From JBAYJC01 sp041665285 (GTDB lineage Bacteria > Patescibacteriota > Patescibacteriia > 2-12-FULL-60-25): a DNA stretch of 64,000 bases. The position numbers were made by a program, and so were the translations under genes. Below, piece after piece: positions 8,616 to 17,126 of the stretch. Within the stretch, counting starts at the first letter, position 1. Each line of letters starts with the position of its first letter. The stretch is from the NCBI GenBank assembly GCA_041665285.1, contig JBAYJC010000001.1, positions 248,001 to 312,000 of the forward strand, in the 5' to 3' direction. A model generated the notes under the pieces. It had not been told where the DNA came from. It made no database searches and worked only from the letters and a program-made list of their open reading frames with translations.

Positions 8616-8645
8616 AACAAAATAAAAGAGGAGCCAGGGGGCTCC
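8616..8645 (-). terminator. Terminator of the 8661-9449 gene
   Basis: Perfect 6-bp stem GGAGCC/GGCTCC with a 4-base loop (8630-8645), followed on the minus strand by TCTTTTATTTTG. Confidence 0.8.
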
Positions 8646-8660
8646 AGGGATCGGACGGTC

Positions 8661-9449
8661 TCAGGACGGGAAGACCTCGAGCGGGACGTCCTTGTACGCC
8701 TCGAGGAACTGGTCGAACCAGAGGCTCAGGTTGTCCGGCCAGAACAGCTCGCGGAACTGCGGGATCTGCTTGGCCGCCCGCTTCATGGCCAGGGTCTCGC
8801 GGCGCGCGACGTGCACGAGAACCTCGTACTGGCCGTACTTCAGATACTGCTCGAGCGCGTAGAGCAGGTAGTCCATGCGCTCGAGCAAGGCGAAGAGCTC
8901 CACCTCGAGCGGGTTTGTGCGCCGGAGCTCCAGCATGATCTCCTGCGCGTCCTTGGGGAAGAACACGCGCTTCGCATAGTCCTGATGCGCGAACTGGAGC
9001 AGGAACGCACGCCGTTCCGCAAGATACACGGGCAGTGGCAGGCGTTCCACGATCAGGCAGAAGGCCTCGTACTCACGCACGTCGTCCAGCACAGTCTTCT
9101 GTGGGGCAGGGACGTCGACGTCCTCACCCACGTCGTGGTTCACGGCCGTATGCGTACCCAATGCCGTGTCCACGGGAACGCCGTGCGCGTTCAGCTCGCC
9201 CCCCACGTACTGCCACAGGAGCGCGAGGCCCACGGTGTGCTCGGCCGTGGTCTGAAGCCGCAAGGGCGACCTTGCCCTGATCAGAGTCATGAACCGCCTG
9301 TACGCCTTTGCGACGCGTGGCGGCAGACGACACTCCCAGCGGAGCCCGCGCCCCAGCCGCTCCTGGTACGCACACCAGACGTACAGCAGGTTCATCCAGG
9401 GGCTGGACGGGAACGGCGGCACAGATCTCGGACGTTCTTGTTTGCTCAC
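8661..9449 (-). CDS. HD-domain hydrolase-like protein (GC-rich orphan)
   Basis: 262 residues if started at the GTG at 9449, which has a perfect AGGAGG 5-6 bases upstream; an upstream ATG at 9527 lies in the terminator of the previous gene. The helical middle has the HD-superfamily pattern: TAEHTVG with His71, then NHDVGED with His105-Asp106 and Glu109, as in YfbR-type nucleotidases and related phosphohydrolases. Substrate unknown. The C-terminal half is helical (LLERMDYLLYALEQYLKYGQ). GC-rich composition and a private terminator set it apart from its neighbours. Confidence 0.65.
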   Translation of the reverse strand: MSKQERPRSVPPFPSSPWMNLLYVWCAYQERLGRGLRWECRLPPRVAKAYRRFMTLIRARSPLRLQTTAEHTVGLALLWQYVGGELNAHGVPVDTALGTHTAVNHDVGEDVDVPAPQKTVLDDVREYEAFCLIVERLPLPVYLAERRAFLLQFAHQDYAKRVFFPKDAQEIMLELRRTNPLEVELFALLERMDYLLYALEQYLKYGQYEVLVHVARRETLAMKRAAKQIPQFRELFWPDNLSLWFDQFLEAYKDVPLEVFPS

Positions 9450-9513
9450 AATGACCTCCTTTGGCCAGTGCGCGGAGGTTACCCGAGAGCGTAAAACAAC
9501 GCAAGTCAAACAC

Positions 9514-9541
9514 AAAATCAGACCCAAACGGGCCTGATTTT
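9514..9541 (-). terminator. Terminator of the Ig-repeat surface protein gene
   Basis: Inverted repeat AAAATCAG / CTGATTTT with an inner CCC/GGG pair, 22 bases after the stop of the 9563-12355 gene. Confidence 0.6.
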
Positions 9542-9562
9542 GAACGAACGACCTCGTGATAC

Positions 9563-12355
9563 TTACATTCTCAATGAATCGCTCACCCAGGTCACAGATG
9601 TCTCAACCGTGGCTGGAATAAAGTCTGCGGCAGAGGTTACTTCTGTACCAAAGGTGTAGTTGGTGAAAAAAGCATCGCTCAAATCATCAATACGTTGATT
9701 CCAATTCGCTCCGTACAAAGCGAGTGCTATTTGTTCTGTTCTGACCCAACGAAGCACACCACCGAGCGCCACGGCATACACTTTTGGATCTGTGGTGAAT
9801 TTGACCATGCGATTGCCTGGGCGATAGGTCGCGTTGTTTCCAAGCGGGATCTGTGCCATTTCTGATGGCTGGAGCTCGCGCAAGCCGCCAAAGCCTGTAA
9901 ACCAGCTGAAATACACTTTCTCATTTGGAAATGCATGGCGCTTTCCGTCTGTTCCAAGATAGTAGATTGCCGTATCTTCCTGCGTTGCAGGATTGCTGTC
10001 ATCCATGAGCTTCACGAGATTATGCGGTGCCAGATTCAATCGCGTGAATACAGAGAGCGGGCTCGTTACGCTAGATGTGCTCACGATAATTTGATAGTTG
10101 ATTTCCGTTGTTCGCAAGACCGCATCTACCACACGCACACGAAATGCGTAGGTTCCGATAGAAAAAGGTGTTCCGGAAATAATGCCACGCGAGTCCAAGA
10201 CAAGCCCTGTTGGGAGCGGACCCTGGGTGGTCGGACTCAACGAAAAGGCATACGGAGCAGAGCCACCCGTCGCGACCATGGTCTGTGAATAGCTCGTGCC
10301 CGTGTAGGCGGATGGCATATTCAACGGGGCAATGGTCAAGACCGAAGAAGGGGTAGCAACCGCGGCTGGGTTGACCACTACAGAATAATCACGATCACCT
10401 GTACGACCGTTTGTGTCATACGCACGCACGCGGAATGAGGCAGTTGTCGCACTTGTCGGCGTGCCTGTGAGATAGCCGTTGCTGGTGACATTCAATCCTG
10501 GAGGCAAAGAACCATTTGCTAATGCCCACACATACGGAGCTGTGCCGCCGGACACGGTAAATGGCTGGTGATAAGAAGAGCCAACCGTTGCCGCTGGCAT
10601 GGTGCTTGGACCAACTGTGATCGTGATAGCAGACGCGCTGATGGTCAGCGTATAATCTTTTTCAATAATACGTCCTGTGGCATCTGTTGCTTTTACACGC
10701 ACCGCAGATGTTCCTGCGGCGGTTGGTACACCGGAAATAATGCCAGAGGTAAAATTCATGGACAGGCCTGGTGGAAAACTACCGCTCACAATGCTCCACA
10801 CATACGGAGCTGTGCCACCTGAAACACTCAGCGTCTGACCATAGGCTGTTCCTACGACACCGCTCGCCAACGCAAATGGAGCTGACCCACCCCCAACAGC
10901 CGTCACAGAAAGGGTGTACGTCTTGCTCGTCGTGGCGCCGCTTGCATCTGTTGCGCGAATGGTCAACGCGTAATCACCGCTCACAGATGGCGTACCTGTA
11001 ATCACACCGCTTCCTGTACCGAGCGTTAACCCCGTGGGCAAAGATCCAGAGGTAATAGCCCAGACATAAGGCGCAGATCCTCCGGTTGCTGTGAGTGACT
11101 GGCTATATGCTGCACCAACCGTCGCTGTGGCGAGCGTGGAAGGCGACATCATAAGCGTCACCACCCCAGCGCCCGCAATCGTGATGCTATAAGCTTTTTC
11201 TGTTGAAACAGCGAGGCTATCCTGGACTTTCATCGTGAACGTGTAGGTCCCCTCACTGGAAGGCGTGCCCGAAAGAACGCCAGAAGCCGCATTCAATGTC
11301 ACGCCTGTGGGCAAAACGCCACCCACCACAAACCAGGTATACGGGGCTGTGCCGCCTGATACGGTCACTGTGGTGCTGTACGCACTTCCCACATTCCCGT
11401 TTGCCAATGTTGATGGCACCAGCGTAAGCACGCCGGCCGGAGCGCTCGCCGTCACCGTGATGCTGTAATCTTTTTCGCTTGATCTGATCAACTCATCCAC
11501 GACCCTCAAACGAAAGGCAAAGGTGCCATCGGTCGTTGGAGTACCTGTGATGGCTCCACTCGATGTATTCAATAAAAGGCCTGATGGCATGCTCCCGCTC
11601 GCCAGGCTCCATGTATAAGGCGCCATGCCGCCTGTGGCTGTCATGGTTTGGCTATAGGCCGTACCCACAACTCCCGCAGGAAGCGTGAGTGGAGACATTT
11701 CGAGCATGGACGCACCCGCCGCATCAACTGTCCATGTGTAGGATTTTGTGCCGCTTACGGTTGCCAAGGCGTTGGTCACGCCAACAACAAACGTAAATGA
11801 TCCATCTACGGTTGGGGTACCGGACAAGATGCCATCTGTGCTGAGCGTAACACCCGCTGGCAATGTGCCTGACTGCACCACGTAGGACAACATACCCATA
11901 GCATAACCAGACACGCTCAATGCCTGGCTATAGGCCGAAGATTTCGTGCCATTGGGTAATGTCGCAGGCAGGACTTCGATGGGCGCCGCGGCGTTCACCG
12001 TAAGATTGAAGGTTTTTTCTACCCAATTCGCGGCATTCCCACTGTCCGTGCATTTGATGGTAAACGTGTAGGCGTTGGCGCTGATAGCCGTGCCAAAAAT
12101 AGTCCCTCCACTCGTGAGACCAAACCCTGCGGGCATGGATCCAGAACCTACGACACACGCAAACGATACAGCGCCAGATACACCAATATCCTTTGAGTAA
12201 TCCACCCCGACCTGTGCAGTGGGAAGGGTGTCTGAGCTAATGACAATGGTCGCCATTTCTGCGGCAACGCCCAACGGAGCGGTCGCCAAACAAAACACAC
12301 CGACCATGATCCCTGACACTCGAGATCGCAGTCGCTGAAACGTTGCATCACGCAT
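9563..12355 (-). CDS. Large secreted protein with eight Ig-like (He_PIG-type) repeats and a C-terminal surface module
   Basis: 930 residues. A signal peptide (IMVGVFCLATAPLGVAAEM) is followed by eight tandem repeats of about 85-90 residues. Each carries the He_PIG pattern: VGxxYSQ, GGxAPYxW, LPxGLxL, SGxIxGTP, then xYxFxVxxxD. The last ~140 residues are different (YYLGTDGKRHAFPNEKVYFSW ... DPKVYAVALGGVLRWV) and match a module near the N-terminus of the protein at 21294-22709. Likely a cell-surface adhesin or stalk-like protein. The promoter is an extended -10 with a leader of about 20 bases. Confidence 0.85.
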   Translation of the reverse strand: MRDATFQRLRSRVSGIMVGVFCLATAPLGVAAEMATIVISSDTLPTAQVGVDYSKDIGVSGAVSFACVVGSGSMPAGFGLTSGGTIFGTAISANAYTFTIKCTDSGNAANWVEKTFNLTVNAAAPIEVLPATLPNGTKSSAYSQALSVSGYAMGMLSYVVQSGTLPAGVTLSTDGILSGTPTVDGSFTFVVGVTNALATVSGTKSYTWTVDAAGASMLEMSPLTLPAGVVGTAYSQTMTATGGMAPYTWSLASGSMPSGLLLNTSSGAITGTPTTDGTFAFRLRVVDELIRSSEKDYSITVTASAPAGVLTLVPSTLANGNVGSAYSTTVTVSGGTAPYTWFVVGGVLPTGVTLNAASGVLSGTPSSEGTYTFTMKVQDSLAVSTEKAYSITIAGAGVVTLMMSPSTLATATVGAAYSQSLTATGGSAPYVWAITSGSLPTGLTLGTGSGVITGTPSVSGDYALTIRATDASGATTSKTYTLSVTAVGGGSAPFALASGVVGTAYGQTLSVSGGTAPYVWSIVSGSFPPGLSMNFTSGIISGVPTAAGTSAVRVKATDATGRIIEKDYTLTISASAITITVGPSTMPAATVGSSYHQPFTVSGGTAPYVWALANGSLPPGLNVTSNGYLTGTPTSATTASFRVRAYDTNGRTGDRDYSVVVNPAAVATPSSVLTIAPLNMPSAYTGTSYSQTMVATGGSAPYAFSLSPTTQGPLPTGLVLDSRGIISGTPFSIGTYAFRVRVVDAVLRTTEINYQIIVSTSSVTSPLSVFTRLNLAPHNLVKLMDDSNPATQEDTAIYYLGTDGKRHAFPNEKVYFSWFTGFGGLRELQPSEMAQIPLGNNATYRPGNRMVKFTTDPKVYAVALGGVLRWVRTEQIALALYGANWNQRIDDLSDAFFTNYTFGTEVTSAADFIPATVETSVTWVSDSLRM

Positions 12356-12381
12356 ACAAGAAAATTAAGAATGACCCGTGC

Positions 12382-12410
12382 ATTATAGCACACAGGCCAT
12401 CCTCTCTGAA
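12382..12410 (-). promoter_or_regulatory. Promoter of the Ig-repeat surface protein gene
   Basis: Minus strand TTCAGA (12410-12405), 17-base spacer, perfect TATAAT (12387-12382) preceded by TGC, making an extended -10 (GTGCTATAAT). Confidence 0.75.
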
Positions 12411-12422
12411 GAATAATACGAT

Positions 12423-14495
12423 TTACTCTTCTATTTTTTTCAGAAATGCTTTTTCCGTGAGGATCGTCACGCCAAGCTGTTCTGCCTTTTCTGCCTTTGA
12501 GCCAGGATTTTCTCCCACAACCACATACGTTGTTTTTCGTGTGACGGATTCTGCTACTTCACCGCCCTTTTCTCGAATGAGCTCTTTCGCTTCCTCGCGA
12601 CTCAACTGCTCAAGCGTCCCGGTCAACACCCACGTCGTGCCTTCTAACGGTCCTCCCTTCGCACGTTTTGCGGCCTTTTGCACGTCCACGACTTTTAGCA
12701 AGGCTTGCACCTGATCTTGAACGCGCTTATCCCTTTGCCACGCAAGAATCGCATCTGCGACAACCGTTCCTACACCTTCGACCTGCGTCAATTCCTCTGC
12801 GGACGCATGTAATAGCGCATCAAACGTCTGAAAATGCTCTGCAAGATCTCGCGCCGTCTCTTCTCCCACATGACGAATGCCCAATGCATTCACAAATCGA
12901 TCCAAGGAGACGCTCGTGTGCGCTTGGATTTCTTCTACAAGCTTTTTGGAGGAAAGCTCCGCAAATCCCTCCAGGTTCAAGAGATCACCTGGCTCAAGTT
13001 GAAAGAGATCCGCAGGCTCTGTGACCAAACCTGTTTGGAGGAGCTGTTCCGCAATCTTGTCTCCAATGCCACGGATATCAAACGCGGAACGTCCCACGAA
13101 ATGCAATAAGGACGCGAGCTCTTGCGCGTAGCATTGCTTGTTCGAGCACACGACCGCCACTTCGCCTTCACGACGCTCTACAGACGAACCGCACATCGGA
13201 CAGGTGGTTGGCATGTGAAACGTTTTTTCTTTTCCTGTTCGGAAGTTTGGAAGCACCTTGATAATTTTTGGAATCACATCCCCTGCTTTTTCCACGATCA
13301 CCGTATCGCCAATCTTCAGCCCAAGGCGCTCGATCTCATCCTCATTATGAAGCGATGCATGTATGACGGTAGTGCCCATGAGCTGAACCGGATCAAGAAT
13401 CGCGACAGGAGTCAGCGCGCCCGTGCGTCCCACAGACACGTGGATATCTCGCACGATCGTGGTCCCCTGCTCTGCCGGAAACTTCCAGGCCGCCATGCCT
13501 CGCCATGTTTTCCCAACAGTTCCAAGTCGCTCCATGAGCGCCAAATCATTCACGTTCACCACAACCCCATCAAACCAATACGGTAAATCCTCACGCTTAC
13601 GCATCACCTCACGGTAAAAAGCATCCACCTCATCCAAGGTTTTGCAAAAGCGATTGAATGGGTTTTGCGGTACTCCAAGAAGCGCGATGGCCTCGTGCGT
13701 TTGCTCGTGCGTCGTAAAACCATAGTCGCCCACAAGAAGATAGCCATAAAACGACAAGCGGCGTTCCGCGACCACAGTTGCGTCCAGCTGACGAATCGTT
13801 CCTGCCGCGGCATTGCGTGGATTTGCAAGCACTGCCTCCCCTCGCGCTTTGAGTTTTTTATTCAGATCCTCCAGTTGCTGTTTTGTCATGAACGCCTCTC
13901 CACGAATCTCCACACGTGTTGCTCTCCCCTCAAAAAGACGACGCGCCTTTTGCTCATCAACCGCACCAGCATGGCGTTTGAGAAATGCACGGATCTCTTG
14001 CTCCTCTGGCACGCGCAAACGCAAAGGAATCGCTTCGATGGTGCGAAGATTCTGCGTAACATCTTCTCCAATCGTTCCATCGCCACGCGTGGAACCCTCC
14101 ACAAACACGCCTTGTTCATAGATCAGCGACATGGCAAGCCCATCCATTTTCATCTCTGCGTAAAAATCAAATGTTCCACGCGGCACAATCCGTTTCAGAC
14201 GCTCCAACCACTCATCCAGCTCTTCCCGAGAAAACACGTCTTCAATGGAAAGCATGCGCACCGCATGCTGGACCTTGCGAAACCCCTCCATGGGTTTGCC
14301 AGCTACGCGTTGCGTGGGAGAGTCTTTGACGATCAATTCTGGATAGCGTTGCTCGATATTCCACAGCTCGTGTTTCAACGCATCCAACGCGGCTTCTGGA
14401 ATCGAAAGATTGTTCAAGACGTGATACTCGTAACGATAACGATCAATTTCTTTTCGAAGAATCGCTGTGCGTTCTTTTGCTTCTGCAAGTGTCAT
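12423..14495 (-). CDS. ligA: NAD-dependent DNA ligase LigA
   Basis: Seals nicks in replication and repair using NAD+. Starting at the ATG at 14495 (GGGGG just upstream) gives 690 residues. Visible parts: domain Ia (YHVLNN), the adenylation Lys116 in AEMKMDG, the OB domain (VGRTGALTPVAILDPV), the zinc finger (CPMCGSS ... CSNKQC), helix-hairpin-helix repeats, and a C-terminal BRCT domain (WVLTGTLEQLSREEAKELI). Full length and intact. An ATG at 14510 would overlap the prepilin peptidase gene by 11 bases and put the ribosome-binding site inside the coding region. Confidence 0.97.
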   Translation of the reverse strand: MTLAEAKERTAILRKEIDRYRYEYHVLNNLSIPEAALDALKHELWNIEQRYPELIVKDSPTQRVAGKPMEGFRKVQHAVRMLSIEDVFSREELDEWLERLKRIVPRGTFDFYAEMKMDGLAMSLIYEQGVFVEGSTRGDGTIGEDVTQNLRTIEAIPLRLRVPEEQEIRAFLKRHAGAVDEQKARRLFEGRATRVEIRGEAFMTKQQLEDLNKKLKARGEAVLANPRNAAAGTIRQLDATVVAERRLSFYGYLLVGDYGFTTHEQTHEAIALLGVPQNPFNRFCKTLDEVDAFYREVMRKREDLPYWFDGVVVNVNDLALMERLGTVGKTWRGMAAWKFPAEQGTTIVRDIHVSVGRTGALTPVAILDPVQLMGTTVIHASLHNEDEIERLGLKIGDTVIVEKAGDVIPKIIKVLPNFRTGKEKTFHMPTTCPMCGSSVERREGEVAVVCSNKQCYAQELASLLHFVGRSAFDIRGIGDKIAEQLLQTGLVTEPADLFQLEPGDLLNLEGFAELSSKKLVEEIQAHTSVSLDRFVNALGIRHVGEETARDLAEHFQTFDALLHASAEELTQVEGVGTVVADAILAWQRDKRVQDQVQALLKVVDVQKAAKRAKGGPLEGTTWVLTGTLEQLSREEAKELIREKGGEVAESVTRKTTYVVVGENPGSKAEKAEQLGVTILTEKAFLKKIEE

Positions 14496-14499
14496 AGGA

Positions 14500-15282
14500 T
14501 TATCCCCCATTCAATACCATGCGCACCCAAAACTCAACCAACGGACCAACCCAAATCGTGAGCAGGCCGCCTATGGCAAGCAACGGACCAAACGGGACGC
14601 GTGTGTTGCGCTTATATCGACCAGAAAAGAGGAGAACGATCGCAAGAGCGCCTCCAAAGATGTACGTGAAATAGAGATTAATTCCTATCCCTGGCCACCC
14701 AAGAGCAAGTCCAAGCAATCCCCCCATCCAAGGATCACCTGATCCCATCCACTTTCCGCGTGAAACAAGCACCTGTGCCCCAAGAAAACCCACACCGACC
14801 GCACAGCCGATCAAGACAGACGCGACCGAGAGATATCCGGCGAACACATTCCACAAACCAAACACAAGCGCTGATCCTGCGATAAACTCAACGGGCAATA
14901 ATTTCCATCGAAAATCAAACGTTGTCAGCATCAGCAGATCCATGGAGAGCACTATTTCAAATGCAAAGCGACCGAATTCTGCAGGTGCAACGAGAAATGG
15001 ATGACGTGCGTAGGCGATCACGCCAAGGATGCCACCAAGAAGCTCTACCAATGGGTACTGAATGTGAATCGGTTTTTTACAAGACGCGCACTTGCCCTTG
15101 AGCACAAGCCAAGACACGATCGGAACAAGGTGGTGAGGCTTGAGCACGGTCTTGCAATGTACGCACTGTGACCTCCCCCATACGGTAGAAGCATCCTTGA
15201 GGCGCACAACCAACACATTCACAAAAGACGCCAACACTGTTCCAAGGATAAACGCAAAAAGAAGACTGAGCGTCATCATCAT
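14500..15282 (-). CDS. pilD: Type IV prepilin peptidase (PilD/A24 family)
   Basis: Membrane aspartyl protease that cleaves and N-methylates prepilins. The 260-residue protein has the N-terminal domain with the zinc tetrad C40-x2-C43 ... C65-x2-C68. It then has the two catalytic aspartates, in TTFDFRW and in GSGDPWMGGLLG (the GxGD motif), within about seven membrane helices. It precedes ligA and follows the pilin gene, as part of a pilus cluster at 14500-17094. Confidence 0.93.
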   Translation of the reverse strand: MMMTLSLLFAFILGTVLASFVNVLVVRLKDASTVWGRSQCVHCKTVLKPHHLVPIVSWLVLKGKCASCKKPIHIQYPLVELLGGILGVIAYARHPFLVAPAEFGRFAFEIVLSMDLLMLTTFDFRWKLLPVEFIAGSALVFGLWNVFAGYLSVASVLIGCAVGVGFLGAQVLVSRGKWMGSGDPWMGGLLGLALGWPGIGINLYFTYIFGGALAIVLLFSGRYKRNTRVPFGPLLAIGGLLTIWVGPLVEFWVRMVLNGG

Positions 15283-15347
15283 ATCAAGAGCATCCTAGAG
15301 GCCCGTGAGGGATCAGGCAGGTTATAAGAAAGGCATTGCATACGGCT

Positions 15348-15818
15348 CTACCGCGCCACATCTTCTTGATCGATTCCTGTGCTATGCAAATAATACACGT
15401 TTGCCGCGCCGAGCGTTGTATCTCGCTCTGTCACGAAACGAATAGAATATCCATTTTCACTCCCCTTATACACATAGTACTCCGCTGATTTGGGGCCCAC
15501 AGGCACGCTCTCCAAAAACACGGGTGGTTTTGCAGATTCCGCAGGCACAAACCCATCACTCGTAAACACATCAGACCCCGTGCCAGCCTCATGCAAACGG
15601 ACGCCTTCTTGATTGATGGGATACGTTGCCTTATCCAGCCAATACAGATTCAAGGCACTCCGCATGACATTCATGTCCGAAATGCGCTGGGCATCACGCA
15701 TGCGCGCGCGTGCACTCGTGAGGGACATGGCCCCAAGCGCGACGATTAATCCAAAGGCCGCAATAACGATCAAAAGCTCTAAGAGCGTAAACCCGCGAGA
15801 CTGTGTGCGAAAAAACAT
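15348..15818 (-). CDS. Type IV pilin-like protein (pseudopilin)
   Basis: 156 residues with a class III signal: short basic leader (FFRTQSR), cleavage at G|FTLLELLIVIA with the conserved Glu at +5, and a long hydrophobic helix. The globular part has YWLDKATYP, typical of GspG-like or PilA-like subunits, and ends in a YYVYKGSENGYSIRFVTE sheet. Substrate of the neighbouring prepilin peptidase. The start at 15818 is set by a promoter whose -10 ends 8 bases upstream; an earlier TTG lies too close to the -10. Confidence 0.9.
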   Translation of the reverse strand: MFFRTQSRGFTLLELLIVIAAFGLIVALGAMSLTSARARMRDAQRISDMNVMRSALNLYWLDKATYPINQEGVRLHEAGTGSDVFTSDGFVPAESAKPPVFLESVPVGPKSAEYYVYKGSENGYSIRFVTERDTTLGAANVYYLHSTGIDQEDVAR

Positions 15819-15826
15819 ATGCAAAA

Positions 15827-15855
15827 AGTATACCGTATACGCGTCGCATTGTCAT
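15827..15855 (-). promoter_or_regulatory. Pilin promoter, leaderless type
   Basis: Minus strand ATGACA (15855-15850), 17-base spacer, TATACT (15832-15827), 8 bases before the pilin ATG. The -35 box overlaps the end of the receiver gene. Confidence 0.65.
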
Positions 15856-16241
15856 GCAGAAAAAACGAGACGGAGGTGTTCCGCAATGTCCTCTGGCATG
15901 TTATGCGCTTTAATAAAATACTGGGTTGCTCCGTGATCAAAGCAATGACACACATCCTCACGCGAGCCAAGCTCGGTCAGCATGGCCACAGGAATTTTGC
16001 GCACGTGCTTCGTGGTTTTTAGATCTTCAAGAATCTGAAACCCATCGGCCTTGGGCAATTTAATTGCCAGCAAAATCATGTCTGGTAGCCAATCCTGCGC
16101 CTGTTCAATCCCGCATTCGCCCGTCGTTGCTACGCGTACCTCAAAACCAGAACCGCCTAAACGATTCTGCAAAATATCCGCGTAAAAGCGGTCGCCATCA
16201 ATCACTAAAACACGTGGCGTTTGCGGAACATTATTGATCAT
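15852..16241 (-). CDS. Pseudo-receiver domain protein (phosphoacceptor Asp replaced by Ala)
   Basis: 129 residues forming a stand-alone CheY-like receiver: strand 1 with VLVIDGD, strand 3 with DMILLAIKLPKADGF, strand 4 with VAMLTE and the conserved Lys in YFIKAH. The residue after LL in strand 3, normally the phosphorylated Asp, is Ala59 (codon GCA on the coding strand). The domain therefore probably acts without phosphorylation, for example as a protein-interaction module. It sits between the pilin gene and a GspE-N-like gene, whose end it overlaps by 11 bases, so a role in pilus assembly or twitching is likely. Confidence 0.85.
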   Translation of the reverse strand: MINNVPQTPRVLVIDGDRFYADILQNRLGGSGFEVRVATTGECGIEQAQDWLPDMILLAIKLPKADGFQILEDLKTTKHVRKIPVAMLTELGSREDVCHCFDHGATQYFIKAHNMPEDIAEHLRLVFSA

Positions 16242-17094
16242 ATACTTCCCATTGATGACCCTCTGTGGTTGAACGGTTCTTGATCACACGCACAGGAATT
16301 TCCATCTCTTTCAAAGATGCATAATCTCGATCTTCATCCGTCAGCACCATCACAGGCATGCCAAGCAGTGCCGTATGCAGAGCCTCCTCATGCTCTTCAG
16401 ATGATGCGACCGAAAAAAGAAGCGGCGCCGGAGCACGCTCCTCCGCAGAAAGGCGTTCCGCGAGCTTGGACAAACGGCGTTCCATCACCGCGTCCGGCTG
16501 TACTGCCACAAGCATGCCTTCTGGATGCTCCTCAAATGCCCTCAACTGCGCCATCCATCCCATGGGGTGCTCATTTTGAGCTGTTTCCGAAGAGATACGA
16601 CGCAACACAACACACACATGACCGCTCACCCGCGTGCGTTCCAAGCACCATCCACGATCTGTGGCTTCACGATCCAGCCGTGCAATCAATGCTGATAACA
16701 AGGCAGAAGGGATTTCGAGAAAGGGTTCCTGGCGTCGTGCTCCCAACAGAAGAGCCACCTCATCACCCTGCTCTTCCCATGTCATAATGTCTACCTGTCG
16801 CTCTTCTGCTTCTGCGAAGATCATCCGAATAATACTGCGTATTGCAAGGGCAGACTCCTCGTGCTCCTGCGCACGACGCGCTTCTGAATGCAACACTGCA
16901 TTCTCCTGATCCTCCGTAGCAAGCAACATTTCTTTATAGCGTTCTGCGGACAATAATCCCGTGCCAATCAACGCTTGTTCTGCATGCAACCCATGACGCA
17001 TAAGCCAGCCCGCCTTTTGTGCGGCTTCTGGCAACACCAATCCTTGCGCCATTGCTTGGCGAAGAACAGGAGAATACGCCTCGTACGAGGTCAT
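16231..17094 (-). CDS. GspE/PilB N-terminal-domain-like protein without an ATPase core
   Basis: 287 residues from the ATG at 17094. The N-terminal part (AAQKAGWLMRHGLHAEQALIGTGLLSAERY) resembles the MshEN-type region of secretion ATPases. The stretch IIRMIFAEAEERQVDIMTWEEQGDEV...RRQEPFLEIPSALLSALIARL resembles the domain just before the Walker A of PilB/PilT (usual form: AVxLVNxILxxAIxxxASDIHIEP). No Walker A or B motif follows; the C-terminal 120 residues are unrelated in appearance. Probably a regulatory relic or partner of the pilus ATPase. An upstream start at 17148 would include the promoter. Confidence 0.6.
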   Translation of the reverse strand: MTSYEAYSPVLRQAMAQGLVLPEAAQKAGWLMRHGLHAEQALIGTGLLSAERYKEMLLATEDQENAVLHSEARRAQEHEESALAIRSIIRMIFAEAEERQVDIMTWEEQGDEVALLLGARRQEPFLEIPSALLSALIARLDREATDRGWCLERTRVSGHVCVVLRRISSETAQNEHPMGWMAQLRAFEEHPEGMLVAVQPDAVMERRLSKLAERLSAEERAPAPLLFSVASSEEHEEALHTALLGMPVMVLTDEDRDYASLKEMEIPVRVIKNRSTTEGHQWEVYDQ

Positions 17095-17100
17095 GCGCGC

Positions 17101-17109
17101 ATTATAGCA
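17101..17109 (-). promoter_or_regulatory. Extended -10 promoter before the GspE-N-like gene
   Basis: Minus strand GTGCTATAAT with TATAAT at 17106-17101, only 6 bases before the ATG, so the transcript should be leaderless. No good -35 box. Confidence 0.65.
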
Positions 17110-17126
17110 CTTCTGGAGTTGGCTCA

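Noticed and set aside
9563..12355. Possible recent DNA-level tandem amplification
   Set aside because: The eight Ig-like units are diverged in DNA and only similar in protein pattern; they are an old domain series.
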